Shown here piece by piece: positions 49,293 through 60,840 of a DNA stretch of 64,000 nucleotides. Position numbers and translations under genes: made by a program. The stretch covers positions 1 to 64,000 of the forward strand of contig NZ_MOLV01000007.1 of NCBI RefSeq assembly GCF_001870785.1, read 5' to 3'. Every line of letters starts with the position of its first letter. Position 1 is the first letter of the stretch. Under the pieces are notes generated by a model. The model saw nothing but the letters and a program-made list of their open reading frames with translations. It did not search any database and was not told where the DNA came from. Source of the DNA: Exiguobacterium sp. KRL4 (lineage in GTDB: Bacteria; Bacillota; Bacilli; Exiguobacteriales; Exiguobacteriaceae).

Positions 49293-52200
49293 TTACTTAA
49301 ACAAGTCGATTACATATTGTCGTTTCAATTGATCGTGTAAGAACTGATTTCGATAGGAACGTAAACACGTATAACAACTCGTATCCACATCACACGTGCA
49401 GTTTTGAATACTTGTTCGAACATGATCCATGATTTCTGATAGCTTATGACTAACTGCTTGAACGAATCCAGCTCCACCTGGAACGTCATCGTAGAGAATT
49501 AAATCGTATGTGCTAGTCGATGCTTCATAATGGATGACTCCCCCTAAGTTATCCTCATTAATTTGTAGGAGGAAACTTGCAGAACGAATCAAGGCAAATA
49601 GTAAAGAATAAGATTTATCTGCATCATAAAGAGGGGGACTACTCGAAAATCGGAACGACAATCGTAAGACATCCGTTGTAAAGTGATGACCGAGTGAAAC
49701 TGGTGATTGATAAACGGTCATCCGATCATGCGAACGGCAGGTTCCGCCAAAAGGAGTTTTATGACTTTTTTTTCTCTCAGCTTGTGTACCACATGTCGAA
49801 CAAATCAAGTACTGTTGGCCTTTATTGTCATTGACGACAGATAGCGTTCCATAGTGGGAATAGGTATAGTCGAGTTCATAGCGATTCCCTTCCAAGTGAA
49901 TAGGTTCTGGTGTCTCACGCTCTCCATACTCTGCAAAGAAAACACGCGAACCAAATGATTTTTCTGGTCGTCGCTCCGTGCTAAGAGGTTTCGCTTTCCC
50001 GTAAAAGCCGAACTTCGGAATGGCATAATATCTAACTTGAAGCAACTCTCCACATTTTTCGCAGTCCGTCTCTCGTTCATTGTTAACGCCATACTTACCT
50101 ACATAACTATATTTATTGCAGTGACGACAATATGTATAGTGATGTACTGGTAATTGCTTTCCTTCAATCAACTTTACACCTGTCGATTCGATTAGCATCC
50201 CATTAGCGACTACTTTACTACCTGGTGCATATTCTGAAATTGCTAGTTTTAAATCGCGCTGTAGCCGAAGTTTTGAACGATATTTTGGATCGAGCAGTTT
50301 CATTTCGACCGTATCGATAGGAAATCCGTACTTGGGTAAAAAACCTTTTGAAGAGAGATAACCGATTAATTGCTCTTCTTTGAGTGTCGTTATCATTCTT
50401 CCGTAAGAGTCAACTCCTTTACCTTGTTCATATTGTTCTTTGGAGATTGTACTAAGACTTTTAATATCTATTTCGTACTGTGAGGAAGCAGTTCGGAAGG
50501 CTTCCTCCTGACTGTCAACGATATCAATCCAATCCCAAGTGTCGATTCCTAGATGTTTTTGAAGAGCAACTGGAACGATAGAGAAAAGTTGTTGTTTCAA
50601 TAATGCCGGATGTGTTTTTAACCACTCGATGAACGCTTCGTGTCCTTTATCACCCGATTCTTCTAATCGGTAAAAGCGTTCACAATTACCATAAAAGTGT
50701 GATTGCTCTTTAAAGAATAAAGATAGCGCGGTCGCATGAATATGACGACGAATGATTTTTTCGTTATCGATTGAGAAAATAGGAGCTTTGACGTCACCAG
50801 AAATCATGCTTTTCGGATTCTCGAAATAGGTCAAATCATGCGATTTCTTTTGAGCAAATGTTAAGGCAAATGCGGCGGCAGACGAACTTCGTCCGGCGCG
50901 ACCAGCACGCTGGATATAGTTACTTGTCTTCGGAGGTACGTTTCGCATGAAGACGGATTCTAGACTCCCGACATCAATCCCCATCTCGAAGGTCGTCGAA
51001 CAAGAAAGAACGTTGATTTCTTTTTTGATGAATTTATTCTGATAATCTTGTCCGAGACGATTTGACAGTTGAGCCGTGTGCTCTTTAACGACCATATCGA
51101 TTGGCAATAACTTCTGATACATTTCTCGATAGTCTTTACCTTGATCAAATAATTCAATGTTAGTCTTTTTTAGATGTCCTTTACAATTGCGTGTTTTACA
51201 AATCCCAGCATCATGTGAATGAACTACTTTACAAAGTGTACAGACATAAATATAGTCTGGAATGTATGCTTTGAACTGATTTGCTTGTAAAAGCCAACGT
51301 TCAGACTGATTTTTTTCGGAGTCATAATGATCAAAAACATGACGAATTGGTGAGCGAGAACCAACAAGAACTTTGTTAAATAAATCTGTAAGTCTATCTT
51401 TAATTTTTTCAGATGTATAAGGAATATTATATCTATCATAATAACGTTCGAACCATTGGAAAAAGATGTTTGTTCGTTCAGGTACAAAGTTCTTTACATA
51501 TTTCTTTGGAAAGCCACCTGTTGAGACGATGCCATAAGCTTGATCTTTCGGTGCAAGTAAAACATGTTTTCGGTCTAAGTCTTTTGAAATTCCAACGATG
51601 GCTTGAACACGTAAATAATAAAAAATAGTCATTAAGAAAGACCAGGTATGTTCAGGCTTAATTTCCATCTGTTTTGAGATGATAGCTTCAAGCTGTAGTT
51701 TATATTTAGATTCTAAAGGTAAATCAAATGCAATCATTCCGAGATTCTCTAATGAAAAATCATCATCACTTAAAATAAATTCTCGGAAGAGTCGAAGTTT
51801 AATTTCTTGATCGACTGTCAAATCATCAAAAAGATGGATTGAACGTGCACCATTTAAATGAAGTACAAGATTTTTCCATTCTTCAATAGTGATAGTAGTG
51901 GTTGAACCTTTAATTGCACGTGTGAAATAAGAACGCCATAGAGTATTACGGTACGTTCTGTCTAGAAAAGGAGCAAAAAAAGCAGCATCCTGTCGAGAAT
52001 CGGAAAAAATAATCAAGTTCTGAGTTTCATATGTTTCTTTGTGTTCTTCTATCACGATAGGTTCATCACTGTCGAACCAATCATCTTCGATAGCATTGTT
52101 AGCTTGTTTAGTGGATGTTATTGGATTCCCATAGACAAGTTCTTGATACAATTGGGCTGCGAGTGCTGAAGTTACACCATCTGCTCCGGTATAAAAACGA

Positions 52201-53963
52201 CGAATCGCATCAGTACGATTAGAAGGAAGACCACATGACATACAGGACGCAGAATGTTCAGAGATATCAATCGTTGAAATCTGACGAAGAGGAACATCAC
52301 ATTCGCAAGGTAAATAAGTTTCAGAAGCAAACCTTGTTTTACCACAAGATGGACACCAATCCTTTTGAGAAATGGCTGCAGTCGGTTCGTCTTCTAAATC
52401 AGAAGACATCTCATCAGTCGATTGAAAACAAAACATCATGTTCAAGACTTTTCCGTTCGAGCTTTGGGGTGCGAGTAGACCGGCATGAGGAGAATGTCCA
52501 AAGCAGTGTACTTCTCCACAACGTCGACAGACACCCATCTCATAAATAGGATGACCAGATTCGGATTTATACTTTGGGAATAGATGGAGCTTTTCTTGTG
52601 GATGAAATTCAAGATAAGCACCTTCGAGAGCTCGGAAAAAAGTATGATATTTAGCTGGTAGCAGTTTTGGACGTATTTCATCCTGTACTAACGTTGAGAT
52701 ATCGATTAATGCAATCAGGCGTTCGATTGCTTCTTGTTGAATCAATTCGGGAAAGATTTCATCAGCTAAATCAGTCAGTAGATGGACATCACTTAGTTTT
52801 TTACGCAAGCTGTGTAGACGTCTGTCATGTGCGAGCAAATCATAAATCATTTCTTTAGGTGAACCAGAATAGTCTTTTAGGTAACCATAACGATTTAAAT
52901 CAGGTGAACGATTTTCGTTATAACACGCCTGTAATTCAAGATAAACGTTCGAATCAGGAAGCTCGATTGCTGCATAGAGTTCGTCATAGTCAATTCGTTC
53001 GGACACAACAAGTTGTCCCGTTTCTAAAGAGAAGGACTGTCCAAAAAGTTTGCTGGCAAAAGACATGACTTCTCGCTTAGCTTCCTCCGATGACCCAAGC
53101 GTCGCGGAAGTTGCGATGAACTGTAAAGGCGATTCATGCTCCACTTCGGTCTTTAATCGTCGAAGCAGCATAGCGACTTCAGCGCCTGTCGCACCATCGT
53201 ACGTATGTGCCTCATCCAGAACGACGAAACGCCAATCTTTCTTAAATCGTCCTGAAAAAAGGGTGTTATCTTCTGGACGCATCATCAAGTACTCCAACAT
53301 TGCATAGTTCGTAATCAAGATGTGTGGTGGATTACGACGTATTTCTTCACGTGACAATCGTTCATTCGGAAGTGGATTTTTTTTATACTGTGCCTTGTAA
53401 GATTGAAGAGCGTTTATTTTCTTTTCTTCTGTTTCACCAGTAAATCGACCAAATGTGATTTCTGGCGTATCTTTTAACAGTTCACGAAGACGATCAAGTT
53501 GGTCATTAGCAAGTGCGTTCATCGGATACAGCAGAAGCGCACGGACACCGTCTGTCAGAACGTTTGCTTCGTTCTGTTCGAGAAGGTGATTGAAAATCGG
53601 TAACATGAAACTCTCTGTCTTACCAGAACCAGTACCAGTAGCGACGACGAAAGATTTATTCGTCTTAGCCAAACGAATCGCACTTTCTTGATGACGATAT
53701 AAACGAAACGTATCCCCGCCAGGCAAGAAACGTGCGATATCTGGATGAACGATATTCTCTTGAATTAGCTCTGTGATTGTTTTACCAGGTTTGTAAGGGA
53801 GCGTTGCTTCTAAATAGGGACCCTTTAAAAACTGATTGTTAAGACGAAGACTTTGTTTGAACTGTTCGTGTAGGGTTTGATTATTAATCTTAAAAAATGA
53901 TGTCAAGTAATCCATGTATCGATTTTGGAGACGGGCAGTGGCATTTATCGGGTGAATACTCAT
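49293..53963 (-). CDS. DruE-like DEAD/DEAH helicase with a C-terminal DUF1998 domain
   Basis: 1556 residues. The helicase motifs are complete: RHQ near 90, Walker [14 protein letters not shown] near 107-119, [33 protein letters not shown] in [16 protein letters not shown] near 245, [19 protein letters not shown] near 655, [13 protein letters not shown] and [10 protein letters not shown]. Several Cys clusters ([23 protein letters not shown]) suggest zinc binding inside the helicase. The last ~250 residues are DUF1998, with [13 protein letters not shown] and a four-Cys end ([20 protein letters not shown]). This architecture matches Druantia DruE more than the separate DISARM proteins. ATG 53963 overlaps the upstream stop (ATGA) and follows GGGAGG. 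Confidence 0.88.
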   Translation of the reverse strand: MSIHPINATARLQNRYMDYLTSFFKINNQTLHEQFKQSLRLNNQFLKGPYLEATLPYKPGKTITELIQENIVHPDIARFLPGGDTFRLYRHQESAIRLAKTNKSFVVATGTGSGKTESFMLPIFNHLLEQNEANVLTDGVRALLLYPMNALANDQLDRLRELLKDTPEITFGRFTGETEEKKINALQSYKAQYKKNPLPNERLSREEIRRNPPHILITNYAMLEYLMMRPEDNTLFSGRFKKDWRFVVLDEAHTYDGATGAEVAMLLRRLKTEVEHESPLQFIATSATLGSSEEAKREVMSFASKLFGQSFSLETGQLVVSERIDYDELYAAIELPDSNVYLELQACYNENRSPDLNRYGYLKDYSGSPKEMIYDLLAHDRRLHSLRKKLSDVHLLTDLADEIFPELIQQEAIERLIALIDISTLVQDEIRPKLLPAKYHTFFRALEGAYLEFHPQEKLHLFPKYKSESGHPIYEMGVCRRCGEVHCFGHSPHAGLLAPQSSNGKVLNMMFCFQSTDEMSSDLEDEPTAAISQKDWCPSCGKTRFASETYLPCECDVPLRQISTIDISEHSASCMSCGLPSNRTDAIRRFYTGADGVTSALAAQLYQELVYGNPITSTKQANNAIEDDWFDSDEPIVIEEHKETYETQNLIIFSDSRQDAAFFAPFLDRTYRNTLWRSYFTRAIKGSTTTITIEEWKNLVLHLNGARSIHLFDDLTVDQEIKLRLFREFILSDDDFSLENLGMIAFDLPLESKYKLQLEAIISKQMEIKPEHTWSFLMTIFYYLRVQAIVGISKDLDRKHVLLAPKDQAYGIVSTGGFPKKYVKNFVPERTNIFFQWFERYYDRYNIPYTSEKIKDRLTDLFNKVLVGSRSPIRHVFDHYDSEKNQSERWLLQANQFKAYIPDYIYVCTLCKVVHSHDAGICKTRNCKGHLKKTNIELFDQGKDYREMYQKLLPIDMVVKEHTAQLSNRLGQDYQNKFIKKEINVLSCSTTFEMGIDVGSLESVFMRNVPPKTSNYIQRAGRAGRSSSAAAFALTFAQKKSHDLTYFENPKSMISGDVKAPIFSIDNEKIIRRHIHATALSLFFKEQSHFYGNCERFYRLEESGDKGHEAFIEWLKTHPALLKQQLFSIVPVALQKHLGIDTWDWIDIVDSQEEAFRTASSQYEIDIKSLSTISKEQYEQGKGVDSYGRMITTLKEEQLIGYLSSKGFLPKYGFPIDTVEMKLLDPKYRSKLRLQRDLKLAISEYAPGSKVVANGMLIESTGVKLIEGKQLPVHHYTYCRHCNKYSYVGKYGVNNERETDCEKCGELLQVRYYAIPKFGFYGKAKPLSTERRPEKSFGSRVFFAEYGERETPEPIHLEGNRYELDYTYSHYGTLSVVNDNKGQQYLICSTCGTQAERKKSHKTPFGGTCRSHDRMTVYQSPVSLGHHFTTDVLRLSFRFSSSPPLYDADKSYSLLFALIRSASFLLQINEDNLGGVIHYEASTSTYDLILYDDVPGGAGFVQAVSHKLSEIMDHVRTSIQNCTCDVDTSCYTCLRSYRNQFLHDQLKRQYVIDLFK

Positions 53964-56900
53964 GTTCGTTCCTCCCAAGCGGTTACAAGATGATAGCTGT
54001 CGTGACTCAAGTCTTTAATAGATACAGCTGGAAGCTCTCTTAGCTTTTGATTGATTCGTTGTTTGGCACGTGTGTTTAGACGAGGTGAGAGTCCTAAAGC
54101 CAATAGTTTTGTTCGTAAAGTAATATAAAAGAGTGTGGGAAATTGATTCATGTTGACACTTATCGGAAACTCTCGTTCATTGATTAATTTCTGTACCTTG
54201 AGCGGAAGCTTGTCCGCCTTAATCCATTTTTTAATTTGAGAGTTTGCCCATTGGAGCTCACTCTCAATATGCAGTTTATATGAGAAGACTTCGTTCGGAT
54301 CTTGATAAAAACGATCATCAAGATAAGGATTGCAGCTATCAATGATGTTGAAATCAAGAGGATGTAGAATTTCAGGGTTAAATCGTTTAAATTGCTGACG
54401 TAGTGCATGTCGGTCAGATAAATTCAGTTGAGAAAATGTCCTTAAGTGACCAAACGCCTCATCAATGAGCCTTGTCGTTTCAGTTTTTGTATAGAATGAT
54501 TGTTGGTGTTTTAATGGCCATAAATAAATACTGAATGCATCGACCCAATGCTCCCATGAAACATAATTCGTATCGATTGTAGCGATTGTTAATTCTGCTA
54601 GCTTTGGAGATTCTATAATTCGTTTTAATAGGAACGGTTGGATGTCGGTGAGCTGTTGAAAATAGGCTGTTCCATACGTATTCAATTTATGGATGAAAGA
54701 TGCCCAATTTGTTTCGTCTAATGAATGAACTAACAAGATTAGTTTTTCGGTGGATAACGCTCTTTGCAGTTTCGGGAAGGTGATGACATCGTCATTGTCC
54801 CCGAACCAATCTGTCTCATCCTTGATTCCATTGACGATGACGTCGTGGTCAGAAAAGGGACTCAGGCAGAGATGATTAGAATCTCGAGGTAAAATAAAGA
54901 TTTCTTCATTTTCGATTAAGCTATATGGATGAAAAACTTTGAATTTAATATCATATTCAAGTCGATGTTCCAGATGGACAGTGAATGATTCATCCATGTG
55001 GAGTAAAGGATGAAGCTCATCTGTAAAATGACAAATGAATTCGGATTGATTATTAATAACGAGTGTGATGCTGCCAGACTCGAAACGTTTTAGTACATGA
55101 TGGCAAATGTTAAGGGAGATGATATTCGTATAATGATTACGTTTAATCGAAATTGGTATCTGTTCAGATTTTTTTGAGTTACTAACAAATAAATAAGCAT
55201 GAAGAATTTCTTGTGATGGATAAAGTCTAGTGATTCGGATTAAGATATCATCTACTTCTTCTGGCGTATATACTTTACCGATCCCATTTTTAGAGAGGAT
55301 TTCATATTCGAAAAATACTTTATTGAAGTCGACACTATAAAGAGGGTGATCAGCAATTGTGAAGGTCAAAGGTGTAGATGCCTTTAAGTAATTATTCGAT
55401 ATATCAATATTCTGTTCTTTTGAACTAAATGTCTTTGTCGAAATACGAATTTTTTGAAGATGTCGTGATGAAAAACGAATATGATTTTGATAACGTCGAT
55501 AAAAAAAATCTCGTGGGAAAAGTACGAAATTTAAATTGTAAGTATGATCCTTATATTGATCTTTTAGACGTAAGGTAACTCGTTGTAGTAAATTCCGATT
55601 AAGATTTAATTTTTGCAAATCCAAAATTAAATCTTCTCCTTGTTGCATCAAGCCGTCTGAAAACTGTTCGAAGGTAAAGATTAAATCATTGACCTGTAAG
55701 GACCAACTTAATAAATCCTGAAAACTTTCGAGATCATGGAATCGCAATTTTGGAAATTCTGCATAATGATTTTCGGCCGAGTAAAAAAGTGGTGGTGTAT
55801 CTAAAGTGACTTCTACTTTTGATGTTGTGACGAATTGTTTTTTGATGAAACCCTCTTCTGATTGGAAGTAAAGTTCGGTATCACTTTGAATCGAAAAACG
55901 TTTATACTCAAAACCACCCCAATACTTATGAGAAACAGGTCGATAGGATTCGTTCGTTGAAAAATTCGATGGTTTGACGATAACCACTTCTGTTCCAGCT
56001 TCAACGTAGTTTCCTCGTAACAAATCATAGTGACTTGTCTCTAACTTTTGCTTGAAGTAATAAGGATAAGTTGATGGTAATTCGTAGACTTCTTCCTCTG
56101 AGTCAATCATCAGTGTTAGTATTTTTTGACTTGGAGAATAATCAATTTCGGTATCAACAGGGTGAAAACGAACTGAATGCTCAGTAGCTTCACGTTGACA
56201 AGGAATCGTTTGATTTCCAATCATCCAATAAGCACGACGAGCATTTTCCCGTTCAACGATAGGCAGCTTAAGACGTGGACGGTGACGCACTTCGTCCCAA
56301 AAAATAAATTGTCGCCGAGAATGTTTTTTTCGTTCTACCTGAGCAATTTTTTGAATTGCCTTTAAATTTTTATGCATATAGGGTGGAAAAGAGCTAATCG
56401 TTCGCTTTTCCATGAAAAATTCTTTTAAGCGAAAAAGAGGTTCTGGATTCCGTAAACTTTGTTCGATATAAAGGAGGATTGGTTTTTTTAATTGATCTGA
56501 CCATTGCCATTCTCCGTTCATGACTTGACGAATGGCACTGGGTAACTGTCTTCGCTGTTCAATCACTTGGCTAATAAAATAATTATATATATTTTCCAAA
56601 GCATAAATTGAAGTGACACCTGAATGGATTAAAGCCGTTAGATAGTAGCGTCGATGATTATCCACAGATCGATAGATTGAGTTTCGGAGTAGAGCGATAT
56701 CCATCTCTTCTTTCCAATCATTCACGAAATTGCCGTTTACTGAATAAAAATTGGCAAATAATGTCCAAAATCCTGAATCTTCTTGATCTAGCGCGATAGT
56801 CGATGTAGCAAGTAAACAAGTGAAGGGGTAATGACTCCAAAGCCTGTTTACAATACGACGGCTTGAATCATGCCATCTACTTTGAAATTGTTTATTCATC

Positions 56901-57019
56901 CATTTCTGAAGTGCCACGATGTCTTCACTTTTTAAAGGAAGTTCATGCGCGAACTGGAGGTCATGCTCCTGCCAGTAAGAAGACCACTCCGCCTCCTTCT
57001 GAGAAACGTGAAATTCCAT
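53960..57019 (-). CDS. 1019-residue protein of unknown fold, partner of the DruE-like helicase (DruH candidate)
   Basis: I recognise no domain. The first ~260 residues are helical and rich in Trp, Arg and Lys ([29 protein letters not shown]). The middle (~300-760) is mostly beta-strand with repeated immunoglobulin-like spacing. The last ~250 are helical again. There is no signal peptide, no Walker motif and no obvious nuclease motif. It is strongly AT-rich, unlike the chromosome to the left. Gene order (large unknown protein, then DruE-like helicase, joined by an ATGA overlap) is that of type III Druantia, where the first gene is druH. The identity is inferred from this order, not from sequence similarity. 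ATG 57019 follows GAAGGAGG. Confidence 0.75.
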   Translation of the reverse strand: MEFHVSQKEAEWSSYWQEHDLQFAHELPLKSEDIVALQKWMNKQFQSRWHDSSRRIVNRLWSHYPFTCLLATSTIALDQEDSGFWTLFANFYSVNGNFVNDWKEEMDIALLRNSIYRSVDNHRRYYLTALIHSGVTSIYALENIYNYFISQVIEQRRQLPSAIRQVMNGEWQWSDQLKKPILLYIEQSLRNPEPLFRLKEFFMEKRTISSFPPYMHKNLKAIQKIAQVERKKHSRRQFIFWDEVRHRPRLKLPIVERENARRAYWMIGNQTIPCQREATEHSVRFHPVDTEIDYSPSQKILTLMIDSEEEVYELPSTYPYYFKQKLETSHYDLLRGNYVEAGTEVVIVKPSNFSTNESYRPVSHKYWGGFEYKRFSIQSDTELYFQSEEGFIKKQFVTTSKVEVTLDTPPLFYSAENHYAEFPKLRFHDLESFQDLLSWSLQVNDLIFTFEQFSDGLMQQGEDLILDLQKLNLNRNLLQRVTLRLKDQYKDHTYNLNFVLFPRDFFYRRYQNHIRFSSRHLQKIRISTKTFSSKEQNIDISNNYLKASTPLTFTIADHPLYSVDFNKVFFEYEILSKNGIGKVYTPEEVDDILIRITRLYPSQEILHAYLFVSNSKKSEQIPISIKRNHYTNIISLNICHHVLKRFESGSITLVINNQSEFICHFTDELHPLLHMDESFTVHLEHRLEYDIKFKVFHPYSLIENEEIFILPRDSNHLCLSPFSDHDVIVNGIKDETDWFGDNDDVITFPKLQRALSTEKLILLVHSLDETNWASFIHKLNTYGTAYFQQLTDIQPFLLKRIIESPKLAELTIATIDTNYVSWEHWVDAFSIYLWPLKHQQSFYTKTETTRLIDEAFGHLRTFSQLNLSDRHALRQQFKRFNPEILHPLDFNIIDSCNPYLDDRFYQDPNEVFSYKLHIESELQWANSQIKKWIKADKLPLKVQKLINEREFPISVNMNQFPTLFYITLRTKLLALGLSPRLNTRAKQRINQKLRELPAVSIKDLSHDSYHLVTAWEERT

Positions 57020-57344
57020 GATGAAATCCTCCTTCTCAATAAACTACATAATGTATATATATTTTCTATAAATATCTAAAAAGACCTCTTTATTTTCCAT
57101 CCATAATTAAAAAACTGTTCACACTTAATATACCATTATAATTTAAATAATGTAATATTAAGGTATTTTAGAATGTGGATTTTCTAAAATAATTAAGTAG
57201 TAAAAAGCATTGACCTAAAGTTAGAAAATCATTTATTGGGAATTAATTGATAAAGTAATATTGAGTTGTAAATATCTTTGCTTTTGTAATGAAATCGAAT
57301 TTCTAAAAAACTAAAAATATGTAAAGAAGAAGGTAGAAAGAAAA
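57020..57344. other. AT-rich divergent intergenic region
   Basis: About 325 bp between the unknown defence gene and the secreted repeat protein. A minus-strand TATAAT (57140-57135) may be the -10 for the defence operon; a plus-strand TTGACC (57210-57215) may be a -35 for the secreted protein without a good -10. No gene or strong palindrome was seen. Confidence 0.4.
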
Positions 57345-60300
57345 ATGATGAAAAAATGGATTTCATATTTACTTTTAATAGTTCTATTAATCGGTTCTAT
57401 TCTTGTGGAGAAAGTTGAAGCAGCGGTTGATGTAACGAAGCCTATTTTTGAAAGTCTGTCGATAGATAAAAAGGACGTGAAGGTCGGGGAAGAAGTGACG
57501 ATAACGGTCAAGGCGAGTGATGCCGATAGTGGGATCAAGCGCATCATGATATTTTATAAGGTGCCCCAAACTGATAAATCGGAACTCTTAAACATGAGTT
57601 ACGATAGTGAGAAGAAAGTCTATGTTGCGCGTCTTATGATGACGGAAGATAAACCGTCAGGTGTGTGGAAGCCAAGCTCTTTATACATCGAGGATAACGC
57701 TGGGAATGAAGCGTGGTTTTATTCCTCGAAGGATGTATTCGATGAATCGGGCGACTTTACGTTGTCTGGCACTTCTACCGATGTAACAAAGCCCGTTTTT
57801 GAAAGTCTGTCGGTAGATAAAAAGGACGTGAAGGTCGGGGAAGAAGTGACGATAACGGTCAAGGCGAGTGATGCCGATAGTGGGATCAAGCGTATCATGA
57901 TATTTTATAAAGTGCCCCAGACTGATAAGTCGGAACTCTTAAACATGAGTTACGATAGTGAGAAGAAAGTCTATGTTGCGCGTCTTATGATGACGGAAGA
58001 TAAACCGTCAGGTGTTTGGAAACCAAGCTCTTTATACATCGAGGATAACGCTGGGAATGAAGCGTGGTTTTATTCCTCGAAGGGAGTATTCGATGAATCG
58101 GGCGACTTTACGTTGTCAGGCACTTCTGCCGATGTAACAAAGCCCGTTTTTGAAAGCCTATCAGTAGATAAAAAGGACGTGAAGGTCGGGGAAGAAGTGA
58201 CGATAACGGTCAAGGCGAGTGATGCTGAGAGTGGGATCAAGCGCATTATGATATTTTATAAGGTGCCCCAGACTGATAAATCGGAACTCTTAAACATGAG
58301 TTACGATAGTGAGAAGAAAGTCTATGTTGCGCGTCTTATGATGACGGAAGATAAACCGTCAGGTGTGTGGAAGCCAAGCTCTTTATATATCGAGGATAAC
58401 GCTGAGAATGAAGCGTGGTTTTATTCCTCGAAGGGCGCGTTTAACAATTTAGGTGAGTTCAATCTAAATGATTATCAAAACGACAAAATACCGCCTGTAT
58501 TCAAGTCAATATCACTCAGCCAATCGTTTCTTGACCAAGCACAGCCCCTAGAAATAAAAGTTAGTGCAGTGGATGACACGAAAGTAAAAGGTGTCAAGGT
58601 AACATATCAACATAGTCCTTCTCAGAAGGAGAAAATCGTTATGCTCTCCCCTTCGACAGAGCTAAATGAGTACCAAACGTCTCTTCAACTGACTGAAGAC
58701 TTAGATGCTGGTGAATGGAAGATAAGCTCGGTTGAAGTGGAAGACATAAACGGGAATAAAACACTTGTTACCGAAGGATTAAATAGCTATACGTTTATCG
58801 TATTCGAACGAATCAAACCGCTGGGTAAAACATTTTATACTGAAAACAAATCTTTAACTTACAAAACGATTTCTGGGGATCTTTATATTGGACCGAAAGC
58901 TATTGTGACATTAAGCGGAACTACTATTAATGGAAACATTTACGTACTCGGGGCGATGCGGGTAACTGGTGGGGTACGTGTCAACGGGACAATTTATGCT
59001 AATAGCTTTAGCTATGGCTCAGGCTCACTTTATCAAGGCGGGGTTGTCATGAGTGGGAGCAATAACGTATCGAGTATGACGGCAAGTAATGACCCCTTTA
59101 ATAAAAAGTTACCATTTGAAATCTATAATGAGCCGCTCGTCGAAACAGATGGGAAAGTCACTTTTTCTGGTGCTACTGTTCCCGTTGTTGATGTAACAGT
59201 GGAAGGTGAGAAATTAAATATTAATTCCGATGGAACATTCCGTGTCAAAGACTATCCAATTGGAACAAAGCGTCAATTGAATTTTGTATTCCGAGACATT
59301 TTCGGAAATACTTGGACTAAATCGTATAATGTCTTAGATCGTTCGAAGCCTGTTGTTACGTCTTCATTATCTAGTGGAATCTATGCTGAAGGAGAAAAGA
59401 TTGTCTTAAGTGCAACGAAAGGTGCAAAAATCCACTATACGACAGATGGTACGCCGCCTACGGCTTCGAGTCCGGTATTCGTTGGTTCAATTCCGGTTAA
59501 GGATGATATGCAGGTTCGATATGTTGCGATTGACGCACTGGGAATCCATTCAGATATTGGGATGCAACAATTTTATGTTTACAGTATAGAGGCTTTCTTA
59601 GAGGACGTAAGCATACTTAAAGGAAGTGGTACTCCTGGAATGAGTATCAACGTGTTGAAAGATGGAACAACAAGCATCTCGGAAACTGTAATCAATGATT
59701 CAAAGCGATTTGAATTAAAACTAGACCAACAAAAAATTGGGACACGATTAACTGTAGTTGCTGAACTAAAGGGGCTAAGAAATAAAGAATATAGTTTCAT
59801 TGTCGAAGATCATACACCACCCGCAATACCAGTGGTCGATCATGTGACGAATCGTTCAACCACTGTCACAGGTCAAGCTGAACATGGTGCTATGATTACG
59901 ATGCTCATCGGGGAAACGAAAGTTGAGTTTATGACAGATGCATTGGGTCGCTTCTCACATCCGGTTTCGCAACTTTCGGCAGGGACGATGATTAGTTTCC
60001 ATGCAAGCGATGCTTCGAATAATCAAAGTGAAGAAGTAGAGCAGCGAGTGAGTGATGTCATCAAACCAATTCTTTCAGGTGTGACGAATCAGACGATTGC
60101 CTTGGGACAAGTCTTTAATCCACTATACAAAGTCACTGCGAATGATGAAACGGACGGTAACTTAACAAGTAAAATCAAAACGACAGGAACCGTCGATTCA
60201 AAACGATCAGGTGTGTATACGATTACCTATGCTGTCGTTGACCGTGCAGGAAATCTGACAAAAGTAAATCGTCTGATTACGGTAAGAGATACGGTTAAAC

Positions 60301-60758
60301 CAACGATTAGTGGAGTAAGTAACGTCACTATTGGATTAAATCAAAAATTTGATGTAAGAAAAAATGTATCCGCTAAAGATAATGTAGATGGAACACTAAC
60401 AAAAGCGATTAAGATTACCGGCAGTATTAATGTCAATAAAGTCGGAACCTATAATCTAACTTATAGTGTCAGTGATAAAGCAGGTAATAAAACCACAATC
60501 ATCCGTAAAGTCACGGTGAAAGATTTGACGAAACCGGTACTCAGTGGTGTCGCGGCTAAAACAGTCAAATACAAAACGTCCTTTAATCCTATGGCAGGAG
60601 TAAGTGCCAAGGATAACTTGGACGGGTTATTGACGAAAAAAATTAAAGTGAGTGGAACCGTCAACACGAAAAAGAAAGGTTCTTATTATCTGACTTATCG
60701 TGTAGAAGATAAGGCAGGAAATTTAACGATGGTGAAACGTAAGATTACCGTTAAATGA
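57345..60758 (+). CDS. Large secreted repeat protein with Ig-like, bactofilin-like and DUF5011-type domains
   Basis: 1137 residues. After a signal peptide (cleavage near VEAA, residue 27) come three almost identical 117-residue Ig-like repeats and one diverged copy (about 29-480), then a polymer-forming segment like bactofilin (SGDLYIGPKAIVTLSGTTIN, near 505-575). An Ig-like unit and a chitobiase C-terminal-like unit follow (IHYTTDGTPPTASSPVF, near 705), then another Ig-like unit and three DUF5011-type repeats (NDETDGNLTSKI, KDNVDGTLTKAI, KDNLDGLLTKKI, near 900-1137). There is no sortase signal, SLH or other anchor, so attachment is unclear. It is monocistronic with an AGAAGG site. Adhesion or surface-layer roles are guesses from the architecture. 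Confidence 0.85.
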   Translation: MMKKWISYLLLIVLLIGSILVEKVEAAVDVTKPIFESLSIDKKDVKVGEEVTITVKASDADSGIKRIMIFYKVPQTDKSELLNMSYDSEKKVYVARLMMTEDKPSGVWKPSSLYIEDNAGNEAWFYSSKDVFDESGDFTLSGTSTDVTKPVFESLSVDKKDVKVGEEVTITVKASDADSGIKRIMIFYKVPQTDKSELLNMSYDSEKKVYVARLMMTEDKPSGVWKPSSLYIEDNAGNEAWFYSSKGVFDESGDFTLSGTSADVTKPVFESLSVDKKDVKVGEEVTITVKASDAESGIKRIMIFYKVPQTDKSELLNMSYDSEKKVYVARLMMTEDKPSGVWKPSSLYIEDNAENEAWFYSSKGAFNNLGEFNLNDYQNDKIPPVFKSISLSQSFLDQAQPLEIKVSAVDDTKVKGVKVTYQHSPSQKEKIVMLSPSTELNEYQTSLQLTEDLDAGEWKISSVEVEDINGNKTLVTEGLNSYTFIVFERIKPLGKTFYTENKSLTYKTISGDLYIGPKAIVTLSGTTINGNIYVLGAMRVTGGVRVNGTIYANSFSYGSGSLYQGGVVMSGSNNVSSMTASNDPFNKKLPFEIYNEPLVETDGKVTFSGATVPVVDVTVEGEKLNINSDGTFRVKDYPIGTKRQLNFVFRDIFGNTWTKSYNVLDRSKPVVTSSLSSGIYAEGEKIVLSATKGAKIHYTTDGTPPTASSPVFVGSIPVKDDMQVRYVAIDALGIHSDIGMQQFYVYSIEAFLEDVSILKGSGTPGMSINVLKDGTTSISETVINDSKRFELKLDQQKIGTRLTVVAELKGLRNKEYSFIVEDHTPPAIPVVDHVTNRSTTVTGQAEHGAMITMLIGETKVEFMTDALGRFSHPVSQLSAGTMISFHASDASNNQSEEVEQRVSDVIKPILSGVTNQTIALGQVFNPLYKVTANDETDGNLTSKIKTTGTVDSKRSGVYTITYAVVDRAGNLTKVNRLITVRDTVKPTISGVSNVTIGLNQKFDVRKNVSAKDNVDGTLTKAIKITGSINVNKVGTYNLTYSVSDKAGNKTTIIRKVTVKDLTKPVLSGVAAKTVKYKTSFNPMAGVSAKDNLDGLLTKKIKVSGTVNTKKKGSYYLTYRVEDKAGNLTMVKRKITVK
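57429..58436 (+). repeat. Three tandem 351-bp coding repeats
   Basis: Copies begin at 57429, 57780 and 58131, and the third diverges after about 58436. They differ at only a few positions, mostly synonymous, apart from substitutions such as I/V near each start. Such identity implies recent duplication or gene conversion, and copy number may vary. Confidence 0.95.
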
Positions 60759-60772
60759 ATGTAGACAAAGAA

Positions 60773-60833
60773 AAAAACACCTTTCCAAAGTCGCTTGAGT
60801 ACTCAACTCAGTCGACAGAAGAAAGGTGTTTTT
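60773..60833. terminator. Bidirectional terminator with a long loop
   Basis: AAAAACACCTTTC pairs with GAAAGGTGTTTTT. The loop itself holds the 12-bp palindrome TTGAGTACTCAA (60795-60806). T runs lie on both strands. Confidence 0.9.
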
Positions 60834-60840
60834 GTGATTG

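Noticed and set aside
49293-57019. DISARM system
   Set aside because: DISARM has helicase and DUF1998 in separate proteins plus a PLD protein and a methyltransferase in one operon. Here helicase and DUF1998 are fused and the partner is unlike these.
57429-58436. Assembly duplication error
   Set aside because: The three copies differ at scattered positions and keep the frame, so a true tandem array is more likely, though long reads would settle it.
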